A DNA stretch of 33,931 bases, taken from NCBI RefSeq assembly GCF_000705555.1, contig NZ_JMQN01000031.1:1-33931 (forward strand), given 5' to 3'. Each line of letters opens with the position of its first letter. Position 1 is the first letter of the stretch. Shown here in pieces: positions 1 through 9,229 of the stretch. Source of the DNA: Marinobacterium lacunae. GTDB lineage: Bacteria; Pseudomonadota; Gammaproteobacteria; Pseudomonadales; Balneatricaceae. A model generated the notes under the pieces. It ran no database searches. It was not told the origin of the DNA and saw only the letters and a list, made by a program, of their open reading frames with translations. Position numbers and translations under genes: made by a program.

Positions 1-208
1 CGCGGACTTAATCACATGTTCCATAGCCATATAGCTCACGCTATCCCTTGATTCGCCTTGTCAGGTCAGTGATTTCCCGTGCTAACGAACGACAACGATA
101 TGAGGTCCTGGACAACATCAGCACGGCACAATCCTGTCGCTGGCGGGCGCCGAAGCGCTGTTGAAGATCAGCGAACAGCGCCCTACTTCGGGAAGGCTTC
201 AGGCCTCC
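1..208 (-). pseudogene. IS3-family transposase OrfB, broken N-terminal remnant
   Basis: Downstream of orfA, in the other frame, is an OrfB N-terminus: LKPSRSRALFADLQQRFG, then a segment with CAVLMLSRTSYRCRSLAR, ending RRIKG at a stop near 41. In relatives this region reads on through a YGYR-like motif. Here that part follows the stop and appears only with a frame change (SVSYMAMEHV in a neighbouring frame). The DDE catalytic core would lie beyond the window edge. A stop plus a likely frameshift make it non-functional. Confidence 0.7.
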
Positions 209-465
209 TTTGCCAACACATTTTGAAACATTGCCTTGTCTAACCTCAGGTCGGCGACAAGCTGCTTCAGACGCATATTCTCTCCCTCCAACTGCTTCAA
301 CCCACTCAGCTCCGATGGTCCTAAACCGCCATATTTTCTTCGCCACGTATAGAACGTGGCACACAAGATACCCATCTTGCTGCACACCTCAGGGATCGGT
401 GTACTCAGTTCAGCCTGCTTGAGGGCGAAGGCTATCTGCCCTCCAGTGTAGCGCGATCTCTTCAC
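199..465 (-). CDS. IS3-family transposase OrfA
   Basis: This 88-residue protein matches the IS3-family OrfA pattern. It starts MKRSRYTGGQIAFALKQAE, followed by a helix-turn-helix with the segment ATFYTWRRKYGGL at about residues 36-48, then a leucine-zipper-like stretch (LKQLEGENMRLKQLVADL). OrfA binds the terminal repeats and is normally extended by a -1 frameshift into OrfB. The reading frame is complete, but the partner orfB is broken, so the element should not be able to transpose by itself. Family assignment is secure; the exact IS name is not. Confidence 0.85.
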   Translation of the reverse strand: MKRSRYTGGQIAFALKQAELSTPIPEVCSKMGILCATFYTWRRKYGGLGPSELSGLKQLEGENMRLKQLVADLRLDKAMFQNVLAKEA

Positions 466-798
466 GGCATGCGCTCCTGACCTCAGGGGTTCGTCATGCC
501 GGACTTTCCAGTTCTACTTGGTTAAGAAATTGGGGTTAGAGCCATATTTTCATTCATTTTGTGAATGATCGACATACAAATTAGAAGCTTGTTATTCGGC
601 GCTCAACGAAGGAACATCAATTGGTGGCCATTAATGGCTAACTGCTAAGTAGCACTATCTCGCTCGTCGTGATCAGACTGTAATGTCCAAACGTCGATAT
701 TTAAAAATCGATAGGCTGTTTTGGGGTATTCAGTCCGTGCGTTCAAGCGCTTGCGCAAGAAGTTTTAAAGCTCATATAAAACAAATAAAGGTAGAGCA
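466..798. other. Gene-free stretch upstream of tctC
   Basis: The first about 80 bases probably belong to the IS element end. The rest is A+T-rich and must hold the promoter of the tctCBA operon. I see a short dyad at 694-711 (listed separately) and a Shine-Dalgarno-like AAAGG seven bases before the tctC ATG. No convincing reading frame or RNA gene is visible. Confidence 0.5.
694..711. promoter_or_regulatory. Possible LysR-type operator dyad upstream of tctC
   Basis: TCGAT and ATCGA arms are separated by eight A/T bases, about 90 bases before the tctC start. Short dyads in A/T-rich sequence at this distance are typical of LysR-type sites, and two LysR regulators lie at the far end of this region. 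The arms are only five bases, so chance is a real alternative. Confidence 0.25.
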
Positions 799-1797
799 AT
801 GAAAATAAAAGCGACATTTAAAGCATGTTCTATGACGGTTTTTGGAGCCGTGCTAGCGCTAGGGGCGCTTTCGCAGCCAGCCGCAGCGGCCGAGTGGCCA
901 ACAAAAGATGTTCATTTGATAGTTCCCTATTCCGCCGGCGGTAATACCGATGTCCTCGCTCGCAGAGTGGCTGATCTTCTTCAGCGTGAGCTTAAAGCAA
1001 ACGTGGTAGTTGAGAATCGCCCAGGTGCTGGCTCCACCGTTGCAACAGCTCGTTTAGCCCGTGGTGGACGAGATGCTGATCACACTATTCTTATGGCATC
1101 TCCCGGGCATGTGATCGGACCAGCAATATATCCAAACCTTGGCTATGACGCAGTGGAAGACTTCCGCTTCATCGATAAATTAGTTGATATGCCTAATGTC
1201 ATGGTGGTTCCTGCTAGCAGTCCATATAACACCGTTGGGGAGTTTATCAATGCGGCCAGCGGTGCGAATCCAATGACTTTCAGTCACCCAGGCATAGGCA
1301 GTTCGATTCACATGTCGGGCGAGCTATTCCGCACTTTCACGAAGCTTCCTATGGTAGCAGTACCCTATCAGGGTAGTGGAGCAGCTCTTCCTGCTCTACT
1401 TGGCGGGGATGTGGATGTATCTTTTGAGAATATGTCGACGGTTCTACCTCATATTAAGTCGGGGGGGCTAAGGGCTTTGGCAGTCACTTCGCCAGAGCGA
1501 TCACCTTTTCTCCCGGATGTGCCGACTATCAGAGAAACCTCTGGCTATGGCTTAGACGGGTTTGTCACCGGAGTTTGGAACGGGATTATCGCGCATAAAT
1601 CTTTCCCTGATGAGGGGGTCGATGTTCTGCGGGAAGCCTTAAAGAAAGTGAAAGAGACTCCCGAGTTTCGAGGTTTTGCTAAGGAGATGGGGGCTGCTGA
1701 ACCTAGCACTGCGTCAGGTGATGAATTCAAGGCTTTCATTGTTTCCGAGATTGAACGTTGGCGTAAAGTTGCCGAAGACGCTGGAATACGCAATTAG
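799..1797 (+). CDS. TctC/Bug-family periplasmic substrate-binding protein
   Basis: This 332-residue exported protein is the solute receptor of a tripartite tricarboxylate transporter (TTT). An N-terminal signal peptide has basic residues, a hydrophobic stretch and an AAAAEWP cleavage region near residue 30. The mature part has the family hallmarks: VHLIVPYSAGGNTDVLAR near the start, then VVVENRPGAGSTVA. Bug proteins bind carboxylates such as citrate, tartrate, other dicarboxylates or aromatic acids; the substrate cannot be read from sequence. It is the first gene of a run with tctB and tctA downstream. The start is supported by AAAGG seven bases before the ATG. Family assignment is very safe. 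Confidence 0.93.
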   Translation: MKIKATFKACSMTVFGAVLALGALSQPAAAAEWPTKDVHLIVPYSAGGNTDVLARRVADLLQRELKANVVVENRPGAGSTVATARLARGGRDADHTILMASPGHVIGPAIYPNLGYDAVEDFRFIDKLVDMPNVMVVPASSPYNTVGEFINAASGANPMTFSHPGIGSSIHMSGELFRTFTKLPMVAVPYQGSGAALPALLGGDVDVSFENMSTVLPHIKSGGLRALAVTSPERSPFLPDVPTIRETSGYGLDGFVTGVWNGIIAHKSFPDEGVDVLREALKKVKETPEFRGFAKEMGAAEPSTASGDEFKAFIVSEIERWRKVAEDAGIRN

Positions 1798-1878
1798 TAT
1801 ATAAGCCGACTGTAATGCTCCGCGTGGGAAGGCGAGAAACCTCCGCCTTTCCCATTCTCAGGTGTGGAGAACGAGTTC

Positions 1879-2379
1879 GTGACAAAAAAAAATATAAGTG
1901 CTTTTGCTGGCAGAGGTAAATCAGCGTTAGTGACGGGTGGCGGAATGCTGGTTTTTTCTTTGCTACTACTGTTTTACCTGGCGCCGAACTACATTATTGA
2001 GCCTTCATTTGTTCAAAATCCAATGATGTCACCAAGTTGGTTGCCCAGAGTTATAGGCTGGCTGATATTTGGGATGTCTATTCTCTTGATCATACAGGGA
2101 CTTGCTCCTGTGCCTCAAAATGAGGAGGAGGTGCAAGATGCTAAAAGAGGGCCTTTTATAAGATACTTCCTGATGCTAACTGCGCTCGTGGTGTATGCAT
2201 CTTGCCTAGAAATTTTGGGGGCTGTTATCAGCAGTGTTATTGCGACTCTTTTGCTATTAATTGCTCACCCTGTTCGTGTTTGGTGGGTCTATGCATTAAT
2301 AGGGGTAATTTTACCTGTTGCTATTTCTTTGCTTTTCACTCGAGTCATGAACGTACCTTTACCTCTAGTGCCGTTCTGA
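1879..2379 (+). CDS. TctB-family small membrane subunit of TTT transporter
   Basis: A small hydrophobic protein with about four predicted membrane segments: LVFSLLLLFYLAP near the N-terminus, WLIFGMSILLIIQGL, YFLMLTALVVYASCLEILGAVISSVIATLLLLIA, and VYALIGVILPVAISLLF. Its size, topology and position between tctC and tctA identify it as TctB, the small integral-membrane partner. I prefer the GTG at 1879, which has GGAG nine bases upstream. A GTG at 1864 is in frame and adds five residues but has no visible ribosome site. Primary sequence of TctB is poorly conserved, so context carries much of the call. Confidence 0.85.
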   Translation: MTKKNISAFAGRGKSALVTGGGMLVFSLLLLFYLAPNYIIEPSFVQNPMMSPSWLPRVIGWLIFGMSILLIIQGLAPVPQNEEEVQDAKRGPFIRYFLMLTALVVYASCLEILGAVISSVIATLLLLIAHPVRVWWVYALIGVILPVAISLLFTRVMNVPLPLVPF

Positions 2380-2411
2380 CTAAAAAAGCATGAATAAAAG
2401 TCGAGTTGATT

Positions 2412-3956
2412 ATGGAACACTTATCTGAAGTACTAGAATTGATTTTAGCGTGGGAAAACTTCCTAGCTATCGCTGCCGGCGTGTCATTGGGAGTGGTGGT
2501 TGGTGCTATTCCGGGCCTTACAGCGACGATGGCTGTGGCGCTGGCACTACCTTTTACCTTTTCAATGGATCCCGTGACCGCAATTCTGCTACTAGTGGGG
2601 ATCTATAAAGGAGGCATGTACGGAGGTTCTATAACAGCAATCCTGATTCGTACTCCAGGAACGCCAGCCTCAGCCTGCACACTTTTGGATGGTTACCCGT
2701 TGGCCCAAAAGGGAGAGGCGAAAAAGGCTCTCAAGATGTCGCTCTATGCATCTGTAATCGCTGATTTCATATCCAATCTTTCATTGATATTTTTTGCAGG
2801 CTACTTGGCTAAAATTGCTCTTAATTTTGGCGCTCCGGAGTTTTTCTGGCTGATTTGTTTTTCGCTCACGATCATCGTGTCTCTATCTGGGAGCTCTATA
2901 CTCAAGGGACTAATGGCAGCAGGACTTGGAATTACTTTTTCTCTAGTAGGCTTAGATCCAGTATTTGGATCTGAAAGATTGACTTTCGGCAGCTACAACT
3001 TGATGGATAGCATATCCTTCATTCCCCTTCTAATTGGCCTTTTTGCCATTCCGGAAATCATCTCTTTTTATCGCAAAAAATGTTCGCCTCATATAAAGAT
3101 CAAGGCTAGTGGTGCCAGCGTATCTTGGGCGGAAATGAAAGGAAGTTTTAAAAGCATCATTCGTGGGAGCTTTATCGGGGTAATTATTGGCGCTATTCCC
3201 GGAACGGGTGCTACTGCGGCAGCCTTTATATCCTATAGCGATGCAAGACGGCGTTCGCCTAATCGCGAAAACTTTGGTAAGGGTGAGGTTGAAGGTGTTG
3301 CAGCTGCTGAGGCTGGAAATAATGGAGTAGCTGGCGCGACATTGATACCCTTGCTTTCATTAGGTATTCCGGGAGATGTAGTGACCGCAATTATTCTTGG
3401 TGCTTTTATGGTCCATGGTCTTACACCTGGGCCAGTTATGTTCCAAGAAAACCTGCCTCTAATATATGCCTTATTTATAGGAATAATGGTTAGCTCAATT
3501 GTATTATTGGTTGTTGGTAATGCCGCTATCAAATATTTCTCAAAAATTGCCGACATACCGAATGAATTTCTTTTTCCGATTGTACTAACATTCTGTGTTT
3601 TTGGTTCCTATGCTGTAAATAATGACATCTTCGATGTCTGGCTTATGTTCGGCTTCGGCGCTTTGGGCTACGTGTTCGCACGAAACAGTATTGCTACTGC
3701 GCCTTTTCTGATCGGATTTATTTTGGGTCCGATGTTCGAAGATAATCTTCGCCGTTCGTTGTTGATCGGAGCGAATGATATTTCGATATTTTTCAGAGGT
3801 CCAATAACTTGGTTTTTCATAGCTCTGACTATTGGCTCCATCTTACTGACATTTAAAAGTTGGATGCCGGGTAACAAAAAACGAGAAAGTGGAAGCCTTA
3901 CCGATAAGAGATATCTAGAAAATCGTAAGGAACTTTTATCACCGGCAGATAAATAA
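2412..3956 (+). CDS. TctA-family large permease of TTT transporter
   Basis: About 514 residues with some 10-12 hydrophobic segments. It carries the TctA signatures: GVVVGAIPGLTATMAVAL near residue 30, then YGGSITAILIRTPGTPAS, and a second copy of the glycine/proline-rich motif (GVIIGAIPGTGATAAAFISY) near residue 260, reflecting the internal repeat of the family. It forms the translocation channel, driven by an ion gradient, for substrate delivered by TctC. An in-frame TTG lies two codons upstream at 2406, but the ATG at 2412 is the more natural start. The gap to tctB is about 30 bases, consistent with an operon. Confidence 0.93.
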   Translation: MEHLSEVLELILAWENFLAIAAGVSLGVVVGAIPGLTATMAVALALPFTFSMDPVTAILLLVGIYKGGMYGGSITAILIRTPGTPASACTLLDGYPLAQKGEAKKALKMSLYASVIADFISNLSLIFFAGYLAKIALNFGAPEFFWLICFSLTIIVSLSGSSILKGLMAAGLGITFSLVGLDPVFGSERLTFGSYNLMDSISFIPLLIGLFAIPEIISFYRKKCSPHIKIKASGASVSWAEMKGSFKSIIRGSFIGVIIGAIPGTGATAAAFISYSDARRRSPNRENFGKGEVEGVAAAEAGNNGVAGATLIPLLSLGIPGDVVTAIILGAFMVHGLTPGPVMFQENLPLIYALFIGIMVSSIVLLVVGNAAIKYFSKIADIPNEFLFPIVLTFCVFGSYAVNNDIFDVWLMFGFGALGYVFARNSIATAPFLIGFILGPMFEDNLRRSLLIGANDISIFFRGPITWFFIALTIGSILLTFKSWMPGNKKRESGSLTDKRYLENRKELLSPADK

Positions 3957-4066
3957 CACCCCTATATAACCAATCCTTTATTTTTAACAATAGGATCAAA
4001 TAATTTTGGTCCGACGGGGTAAGCCTGCCTTTTTGTAATCAAAAACATATTGATTATAGGATTTTT

Positions 4067-5461
4067 ATGAATATTTTGCTTGATTCTATCGAAAAAGTTG
4101 TCGGTAGCCAGAATGTTTTGCGCGGCGAGGATGTTCGCTCTAGAACTGCTGACTGGATGACGAAAGAGCCCTGTTTGGCTGGCGCGATTGTGAGGCCAGC
4201 TAATACTGAGCAATTGTCCGAAGTTATGGCCTTATGTTACGAAGCAAACCAAGCGGTAGTGACCCATGGAGGCCTTACCGGCTTGGTTCGCGGTGGCATG
4301 GCAAGCTCAGATGAGTTAGTTATCTCGCTGGAGCGTATGACGCAAATTGAATCTATTGACTGTGTTAGCGGGACTATGACCGTTCAAGCGGGAGCTCCAC
4401 TACAAAGTGTTCAGGAGGCTGCGGACCAGGCTGAAATGCAGTTTAATTTGGACTTGGGTGCTAGAGGCTCTTGTACAATTGGGGGCAATATTGCGACTAA
4501 CGCTGGTGGGATTAGAGTAATTCGATACGGGATGATGCGAGACCTAGTGCTGGGTGTTGAGGCGGTACTCGCTGATGGCACAGTGGTTAACTCGATGAAT
4601 ACCATGCTGAAGAATAATGCTGGATACGATCTCAAGCAATTATTTATCGGAAGCGAGGGCACATTAGGAATTGTGACCCGCGCAGTTCTCAAACTCCACC
4701 CACAACTAACAGCAACAAATACTGCTTTAGTCGCGTGCGAAGATTTTAATTCTCTCACGGGGTTGTTACAGCACGCACGTAAATCGTTAGGAGGAGAGCT
4801 GTGTGCGTTTGAGGTCATGTGGAGTAGTTACTACTCTTTACTGACAACAGAAAGTAATCGTCACACTCCACCAATCTCTTCTGATGCCCCCTATTACGTG
4901 CTGATTGAGTCACTCGGTGCGGAGCAGAAGGAATCTCATGAGCGCTTTGAAAAGGCTATTGAGTCTGCTTTTGAAAAAGGTCTACTTATTGACGCAGTTT
5001 TGGCTAGTTCAGATCATCAGCGTGAAAAGCTATGGGCTATTCGTGAGGATGTGGAAGGTCTCGCACATCTCCTTGCCCCGCGCTTTGCGTTCGATATCAG
5101 TTTACCAATCCTAGAAATGGATAAATATGTCAGAAAGCTTCAATCAGCTGTTAGTCAGCGTTGGAAAAACGCTAAAGTTATAGTGTTTGGGCATCTAGGA
5201 GATGGCAATCTTCATGTTTCAGTGGCAACAGGTGACGCGAGTGATGAGACTCGAGAGGCTGTTGAATCACTAGTTTATGAACCGTTAAAACTGATGGGTG
5301 GTTCAGTTTCTGCAGAACATGGAATTGGTCTAAAGAAACGGAAATACCTAAATCTATCACGTACCCCAGCAGAAATTGCTCTAATGCAGACCCTGAAAAT
5401 TGCTCTCGACCCGAGGGGATTACTGAACCGCAATAAGGTTCTGCCAGATATATTGGCGTAA
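4067..5461 (+). CDS. FAD-linked 2-hydroxyacid dehydrogenase (GlcD/D2HGDH family)
   Basis: A 464-residue flavoprotein with a PCMH-type FAD-binding domain (about residues 35-215) and a C-terminal FAD-oxidase domain. Visible hallmarks are THGGLTGLVRGG, CTIGGNIATNAGGIRVIRYG, NNAGYDLKQLFIGSEGTLGI, GHLGDGNLHVSV (metal-binding histidines) and EHGIGLKKRKYL near the C-terminus. Relatives oxidise D-2-hydroxyglutarate, D-lactate, D-malate or glycolate, and several pass electrons to ETF. It follows the TTT transporter at about 110 bases and precedes the ETF genes, suggesting it oxidises the imported acid. AGGA lies just upstream of the ATG. Family is secure; substrate is unknown. Confidence 0.9.
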   Translation: MNILLDSIEKVVGSQNVLRGEDVRSRTADWMTKEPCLAGAIVRPANTEQLSEVMALCYEANQAVVTHGGLTGLVRGGMASSDELVISLERMTQIESIDCVSGTMTVQAGAPLQSVQEAADQAEMQFNLDLGARGSCTIGGNIATNAGGIRVIRYGMMRDLVLGVEAVLADGTVVNSMNTMLKNNAGYDLKQLFIGSEGTLGIVTRAVLKLHPQLTATNTALVACEDFNSLTGLLQHARKSLGGELCAFEVMWSSYYSLLTTESNRHTPPISSDAPYYVLIESLGAEQKESHERFEKAIESAFEKGLLIDAVLASSDHQREKLWAIREDVEGLAHLLAPRFAFDISLPILEMDKYVRKLQSAVSQRWKNAKVIVFGHLGDGNLHVSVATGDASDETREAVESLVYEPLKLMGGSVSAEHGIGLKKRKYLNLSRTPAEIALMQTLKIALDPRGLLNRNKVLPDILA

Positions 5462-5597
5462 CGGATATAGTTGCTTCATTTTTCTTAATAGCTAATCCGG
5501 TGGTTTCTATTACATATAAACCCTATATCTGCTAGAGCAAAATGTATAACGTGGCAGTAATATTCTTCCTTAATTAGCTGTTACCTCGGGTGAAATT

Positions 5598-6347
5598 GTG
5601 AAATTAATTGTAAGTGTAAAACGCGTCATCGACTACAACATCAAGGTACGCGTCAAGGCCGATAACACCGGCGTGGATCTGGCCAACGTCAAAATGGCAC
5701 TCAACCCGTTCTGCGAGATCGCGGTTGAAGAAGCGATCCGTCTGAAGGAAGCCGGTGTAGCTTCAGAGGTGGTCGTGGTTTCCATCGGCCCGACAGCGGT
5801 ACAGGAACAACTGCGTACCGCCCTCGCACTGGGTGCAGACCGCGCCATCCATGTTGAGACCGATGAACTGCCGGAGCCGCTGAACGTGGCCAAACTGTTG
5901 GCCAAGGTCATCGAAGCGGAACAGCCGGGTCTGGTGATCCTCGGGAAGCAATCCATTGACTCCGACAACAACCAGGTGGGCCAGATGCTGGCCGCACTGG
6001 CCGGTCGTCCTCAGGGTACCTTTGCCTCTGAAGTGAAGGTCGAAGGCGGCAAAGTACTGGTGACCCGTGAAGTCGACGGCGGTCTGCGTACTCTGTCACT
6101 GGATCTGCCGGCCATCGTGACCACCGACCTGCGTCTGAACGAACCACGCTACGCCAAGTTGCCGGACATCATGAAAGCAAAGCGTAAGCCGCTGGATGTG
6201 AAGACCCCGGCCGACCTGGGCGTGGAACTGAAACAGCATATCACCCAGCTCAAAGTCGAAACACCGGCTCAGCGTGAAGCGGGCATCAAAGTGGACAGCG
6301 TGGATGCGCTGATCGACAAGCTGAAGAACGAAGCCAAGGTTATTTAA
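5598..6347 (+). CDS. etfB: Electron transfer flavoprotein beta subunit
   Basis: A 249-residue ETF beta subunit. It starts [20 protein letters not shown], has the [16 protein letters not shown] segment and the conserved stretch [17 protein letters not shown] at about residues 115-132, and ends with [13 protein letters not shown]. With EtfA it forms the soluble FAD/AMP heterodimer that carries electrons from acyl-CoA and other flavin dehydrogenases to ETF-QO. The start codon is GTG. Base composition is clearly richer in G+C than the tct genes upstream. EtfA follows at 10 bases. The 135-base gap upstream probably holds its own promoter. Confidence 0.96.
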   Translation: MKLIVSVKRVIDYNIKVRVKADNTGVDLANVKMALNPFCEIAVEEAIRLKEAGVASEVVVVSIGPTAVQEQLRTALALGADRAIHVETDELPEPLNVAKLLAKVIEAEQPGLVILGKQSIDSDNNQVGQMLAALAGRPQGTFASEVKVEGGKVLVTREVDGGLRTLSLDLPAIVTTDLRLNEPRYAKLPDIMKAKRKPLDVKTPADLGVELKQHITQLKVETPAQREAGIKVDSVDALIDKLKNEAKVI

Positions 6348-6357
6348 GGAGGCTGGG

Positions 6358-7287
6358 ATGAACATTTTACTGATTGCTGAACACGACAACAGCGCACTCA
6401 ATCCGGCAACCCTGAGTGCGGTCAGCGCGGCCACCCAGATCGGTGGCGAACTCACCGTATTGGTTGCTGGCGCAGACTGTCAGAACGTGGCCGATGAAGC
6501 AGCCAAGGTCTCGGGTGTCTCCAAGGTTCTGCTGGCTGATAACGCCGCCTATGCAAAAGGCCTGGCTGAAAACCTCAGTGCACTGATTGCTGAAGTCGCT
6601 ACCGGCTACAGCCACATCATCGCCGCCGCCAGCAGCACCAGCAAAGACACTATGCCGCGCGTGGCAGCGCTGCTGGATGTAGGCCAGCTCAGCGAAATTA
6701 TCGCAGTTGAGTCTGCCGATATCTTCAAGCGTCCGATCTATGCCGGTAACGCCATTGCGACCGTTCAGTCCCAGGATGCAGTCAAGGTGATCACCGTGCG
6801 TACCTCCGCGTTCGACAAGGCTGCTGCCGAGGGTGGCTGTGCCGGTGTTGAAACGGTCGCCAACTCCCGCGATTCCGGCACTTCCAACTTCGTCAATGAG
6901 GAACTGGTGAAGTCAGACCGTCCCGAGCTGACCGCCGCCAGCGTGGTGATCTCCGGTGGCCGTGGCCTTGGCAGCGCTGAGAACTTCGCCCTGCTGGAAA
7001 ACGTGGCCGACAAACTGGGTGCCGCCATCGGTGCCTCCCGCGCGGCCGTCGATGCCGGCTTTGTCAGCAACGATCTACAGGTGGGACAGACCGGCAAGAT
7101 CGTCGCGCCCGAGCTTTACATCGCCGTGGGCATCTCCGGAGCGATTCAGCACCTGGCAGGTATGAAAGAGTCCAAGGTGATTGTGGCAATCAACAAGGAC
7201 GAGGAAGCGCCGATCTTCCAGTTAGCTGATTACGGTCTAGTGGGTGATCTGTTCAAGGTCCTGCCAGAACTGGAAGCCAAACTGTAA
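6358..7287 (+). CDS. etfA: Electron transfer flavoprotein alpha subunit
   Basis: A 309-residue ETF alpha subunit. It has an N-terminal alpha/beta domain and the diagnostic C-terminal FAD-binding domain: [15 protein letters not shown] at about residue 195, then [50 protein letters not shown] and [11 protein letters not shown]. An AAGGAGG ribosome site sits at the end of etfB, so the pair is translationally linked. Together with etfB it supplies the mobile electron carrier that could connect the upstream flavin dehydrogenase with the downstream quinone oxidoreductase. Confidence 0.97.
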   Translation: MNILLIAEHDNSALNPATLSAVSAATQIGGELTVLVAGADCQNVADEAAKVSGVSKVLLADNAAYAKGLAENLSALIAEVATGYSHIIAAASSTSKDTMPRVAALLDVGQLSEIIAVESADIFKRPIYAGNAIATVQSQDAVKVITVRTSAFDKAAAEGGCAGVETVANSRDSGTSNFVNEELVKSDRPELTAASVVISGGRGLGSAENFALLENVADKLGAAIGASRAAVDAGFVSNDLQVGQTGKIVAPELYIAVGISGAIQHLAGMKESKVIVAINKDEEAPIFQLADYGLVGDLFKVLPELEAKL

Positions 7288-7392
7288 ATGCAAAGCTCCA
7301 TTTCAATTTATAAAGAAGATGTGACCGGCAATTAGGTTAACCCCACCCCGCCAGAATCACACTCAGAGTATTAGCCATGAACGAGGTATCTC

Positions 7393-9063
7393 ATGCGCGA
7401 ATCCATGGAATTTGATGTAGTCATTGTCGGTGCCGGTCCTGCCGGTCTCAGTGCCGCCTGCCGCCTTATGCAACAGGCTCGGGAAAAGGAACAGGAACTT
7501 ACCGTTTGTGTCGTCGAGAAAGGCTCCGAAGTCGGCGCCCATATTCTCTCCGGTGCTGTCATCGAATCCCGCGCCATGGATGAGCTTTTCCCGGACTGGA
7601 AAGAGATGGGCGCGCCGCTGAATACGCCGGTCACAGCCGATGAGGTGTACCTGTTCAAGAGCGATACGGCAGCGAAGAAGGTGCCGAATGCACTGATCCC
7701 CAAGACCATGCACAACACCGGGCATGGTCTGAACAACTACGTGGTTAGTCTCGGCAACGTCTGTCGCTGGTTGGCCGAGCAGGCGGAAAGCCTGGGCGTG
7801 GAGGTCTTCCCCGGCTTCGCCGCTGCGGAAGTCCTTTTTAACGACGATGGTTCGGTAAAAGGGGTCGCCACCGGCGATATGGGTATTACCGCTGCCGGTG
7901 AGCAGGGCCCCAACTACATGGAAGGGATGGAACTGCACGCCAAGTACACCCTCTTTGCCGAGGGCTGCCGAGGGCATTTAGGAAAGTTGTTGATCGAAAA
8001 ATTTCAGCTCGATATCCATGCGGATACCCAGCATTACGGTGTCGGTCTCAAGGAGCTGTGGAATATCGATCCGGGTAAACACCGCCCAGGTTTAGTTATC
8101 CACGGTTCCGGATGGCCACTTAATACAGGTGGTTCTTATGATACGACCGGAGGCTTTTTCCTCTACCACCTAGAGAACAACCAAGTTGTCGTAGGCCTAA
8201 TTGTAGACCTGAACTATACCAACCCATGGCTCAGCCCATTTGATGAGTTCCAGCGCATGAAGCACCACCCAGTGCTTGCCGACCACCTGGCAGGCGGGAA
8301 CCGTGTGGCCTATGGCGCTCGCGCCATCACCAAGGGCGGGTTCAACGCCCTGCCGAAGATGACCTTCCCAGGCGGTCTGCTGATTGGCTGTAACGCCGGC
8401 ACCCTGAACTTCAGCAAGATCAAGGGCACCCACACTGCGATGAAATCCGGCATGCTGGCTGCTGAGGCGGTGTTCGAAGCAATCACTGCCGGCGATAAGA
8501 GCAGCAAAGAACTCAGTAGTTTCAACGACAAGTTCAAAGATAGCTGGGCTTACGACGAGCTGTTCCGCTCGCGTAACTTCGGTCCGGCAATGCACAAGTT
8601 TGGTCCGATCCTCGGAGGTGCGTTCAACTTCGTCGACCAGAATATATTTGCCGGCAAACTGCCGATCACCCTGCACGATGAAAAAGCGGATTACGCCCAG
8701 CTCAAGCCGGCGGATCAGTGTCCGAAGGTGGACTACCCTAAGCCGGATGGCAGGCTCAGCTTCGACAAGCTATCCTCGGTGTTTATCTCCAACACCAACC
8801 ACGAGGAGGATCAACCCTGTCACCTGAAGCTGAAGGACGCCAGTATCCCGATCGCGCAGAATCTGCCCCTCTATGCGGAACCTGCCCAGCGATACTGCCC
8901 TGCCGGTGTGTATGAGGTAATTGAAGAGGGATCAGGCCCGCGCTTCCAGATCAACGCGCAGAACTGCGTACACTGCAAAACCTGCGATATAAAGGACCCT
9001 GCGCAGAACATCACCTGGGTGGTGCCCGAAGGGGCTGGCGGACCTAACTATCCGAATATGTAA
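7393..9063 (+). CDS. Electron transfer flavoprotein-ubiquinone oxidoreductase
   Basis: A 556-residue membrane-associated iron-sulfur flavoprotein that moves electrons from reduced ETF to ubiquinone. Evidence: N-terminal FAD dinucleotide motif VGAGPAGLSAACRL, the GCRGHLGK segment, the GGFNALPKMTFPGGLLIGC stretch, and a C-terminal ferredoxin-like [4Fe-4S] domain with CPAGVYEV followed by CVHCKTCDIKDPAQNITW. Length is normal for the family. GAGG lies six bases before the ATG. Third-position codon choice changes to A/T-rich between about 7960 and 8220, unlike the rest of the gene. Confidence 0.96.
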   Translation: MRESMEFDVVIVGAGPAGLSAACRLMQQAREKEQELTVCVVEKGSEVGAHILSGAVIESRAMDELFPDWKEMGAPLNTPVTADEVYLFKSDTAAKKVPNALIPKTMHNTGHGLNNYVVSLGNVCRWLAEQAESLGVEVFPGFAAAEVLFNDDGSVKGVATGDMGITAAGEQGPNYMEGMELHAKYTLFAEGCRGHLGKLLIEKFQLDIHADTQHYGVGLKELWNIDPGKHRPGLVIHGSGWPLNTGGSYDTTGGFFLYHLENNQVVVGLIVDLNYTNPWLSPFDEFQRMKHHPVLADHLAGGNRVAYGARAITKGGFNALPKMTFPGGLLIGCNAGTLNFSKIKGTHTAMKSGMLAAEAVFEAITAGDKSSKELSSFNDKFKDSWAYDELFRSRNFGPAMHKFGPILGGAFNFVDQNIFAGKLPITLHDEKADYAQLKPADQCPKVDYPKPDGRLSFDKLSSVFISNTNHEEDQPCHLKLKDASIPIAQNLPLYAEPAQRYCPAGVYEVIEEGSGPRFQINAQNCVHCKTCDIKDPAQNITWVVPEGAGGPNYPNM

Positions 9064-9229
9064 GCACGAGCACTTCATGCGGTTTTCCCTTCGTGATGCT
9101 GGATTATTGCGTCAGTGAGAGAAAAGATGAGGACTATACCTTTTTCAAGACGAGAAGGGAGAAAATTGCTGTCTATCGCGCTCATCTGGAGAAGGAGTTC
9201 GGGAGACGTAAAGCTTGGCATGAGACCTT

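Larger units (their letters stand above)
1..545 (-). mobile_element. Decayed IS3-family insertion sequence (partial)
   Basis: An intact-looking orfA and a broken orfB lie on the minus strand in the usual IS3 order. The element continues past the left edge of the window. The right boundary near 545 is a guess: the minus strand there begins TGGCTCTAACC, and IS3 elements usually end in TG...CA. The other terminal repeat is outside the window, so the boundary cannot be confirmed. The element lies directly upstream of an A+T-rich catabolic operon, which fits an acquired region. Confidence 0.6.
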
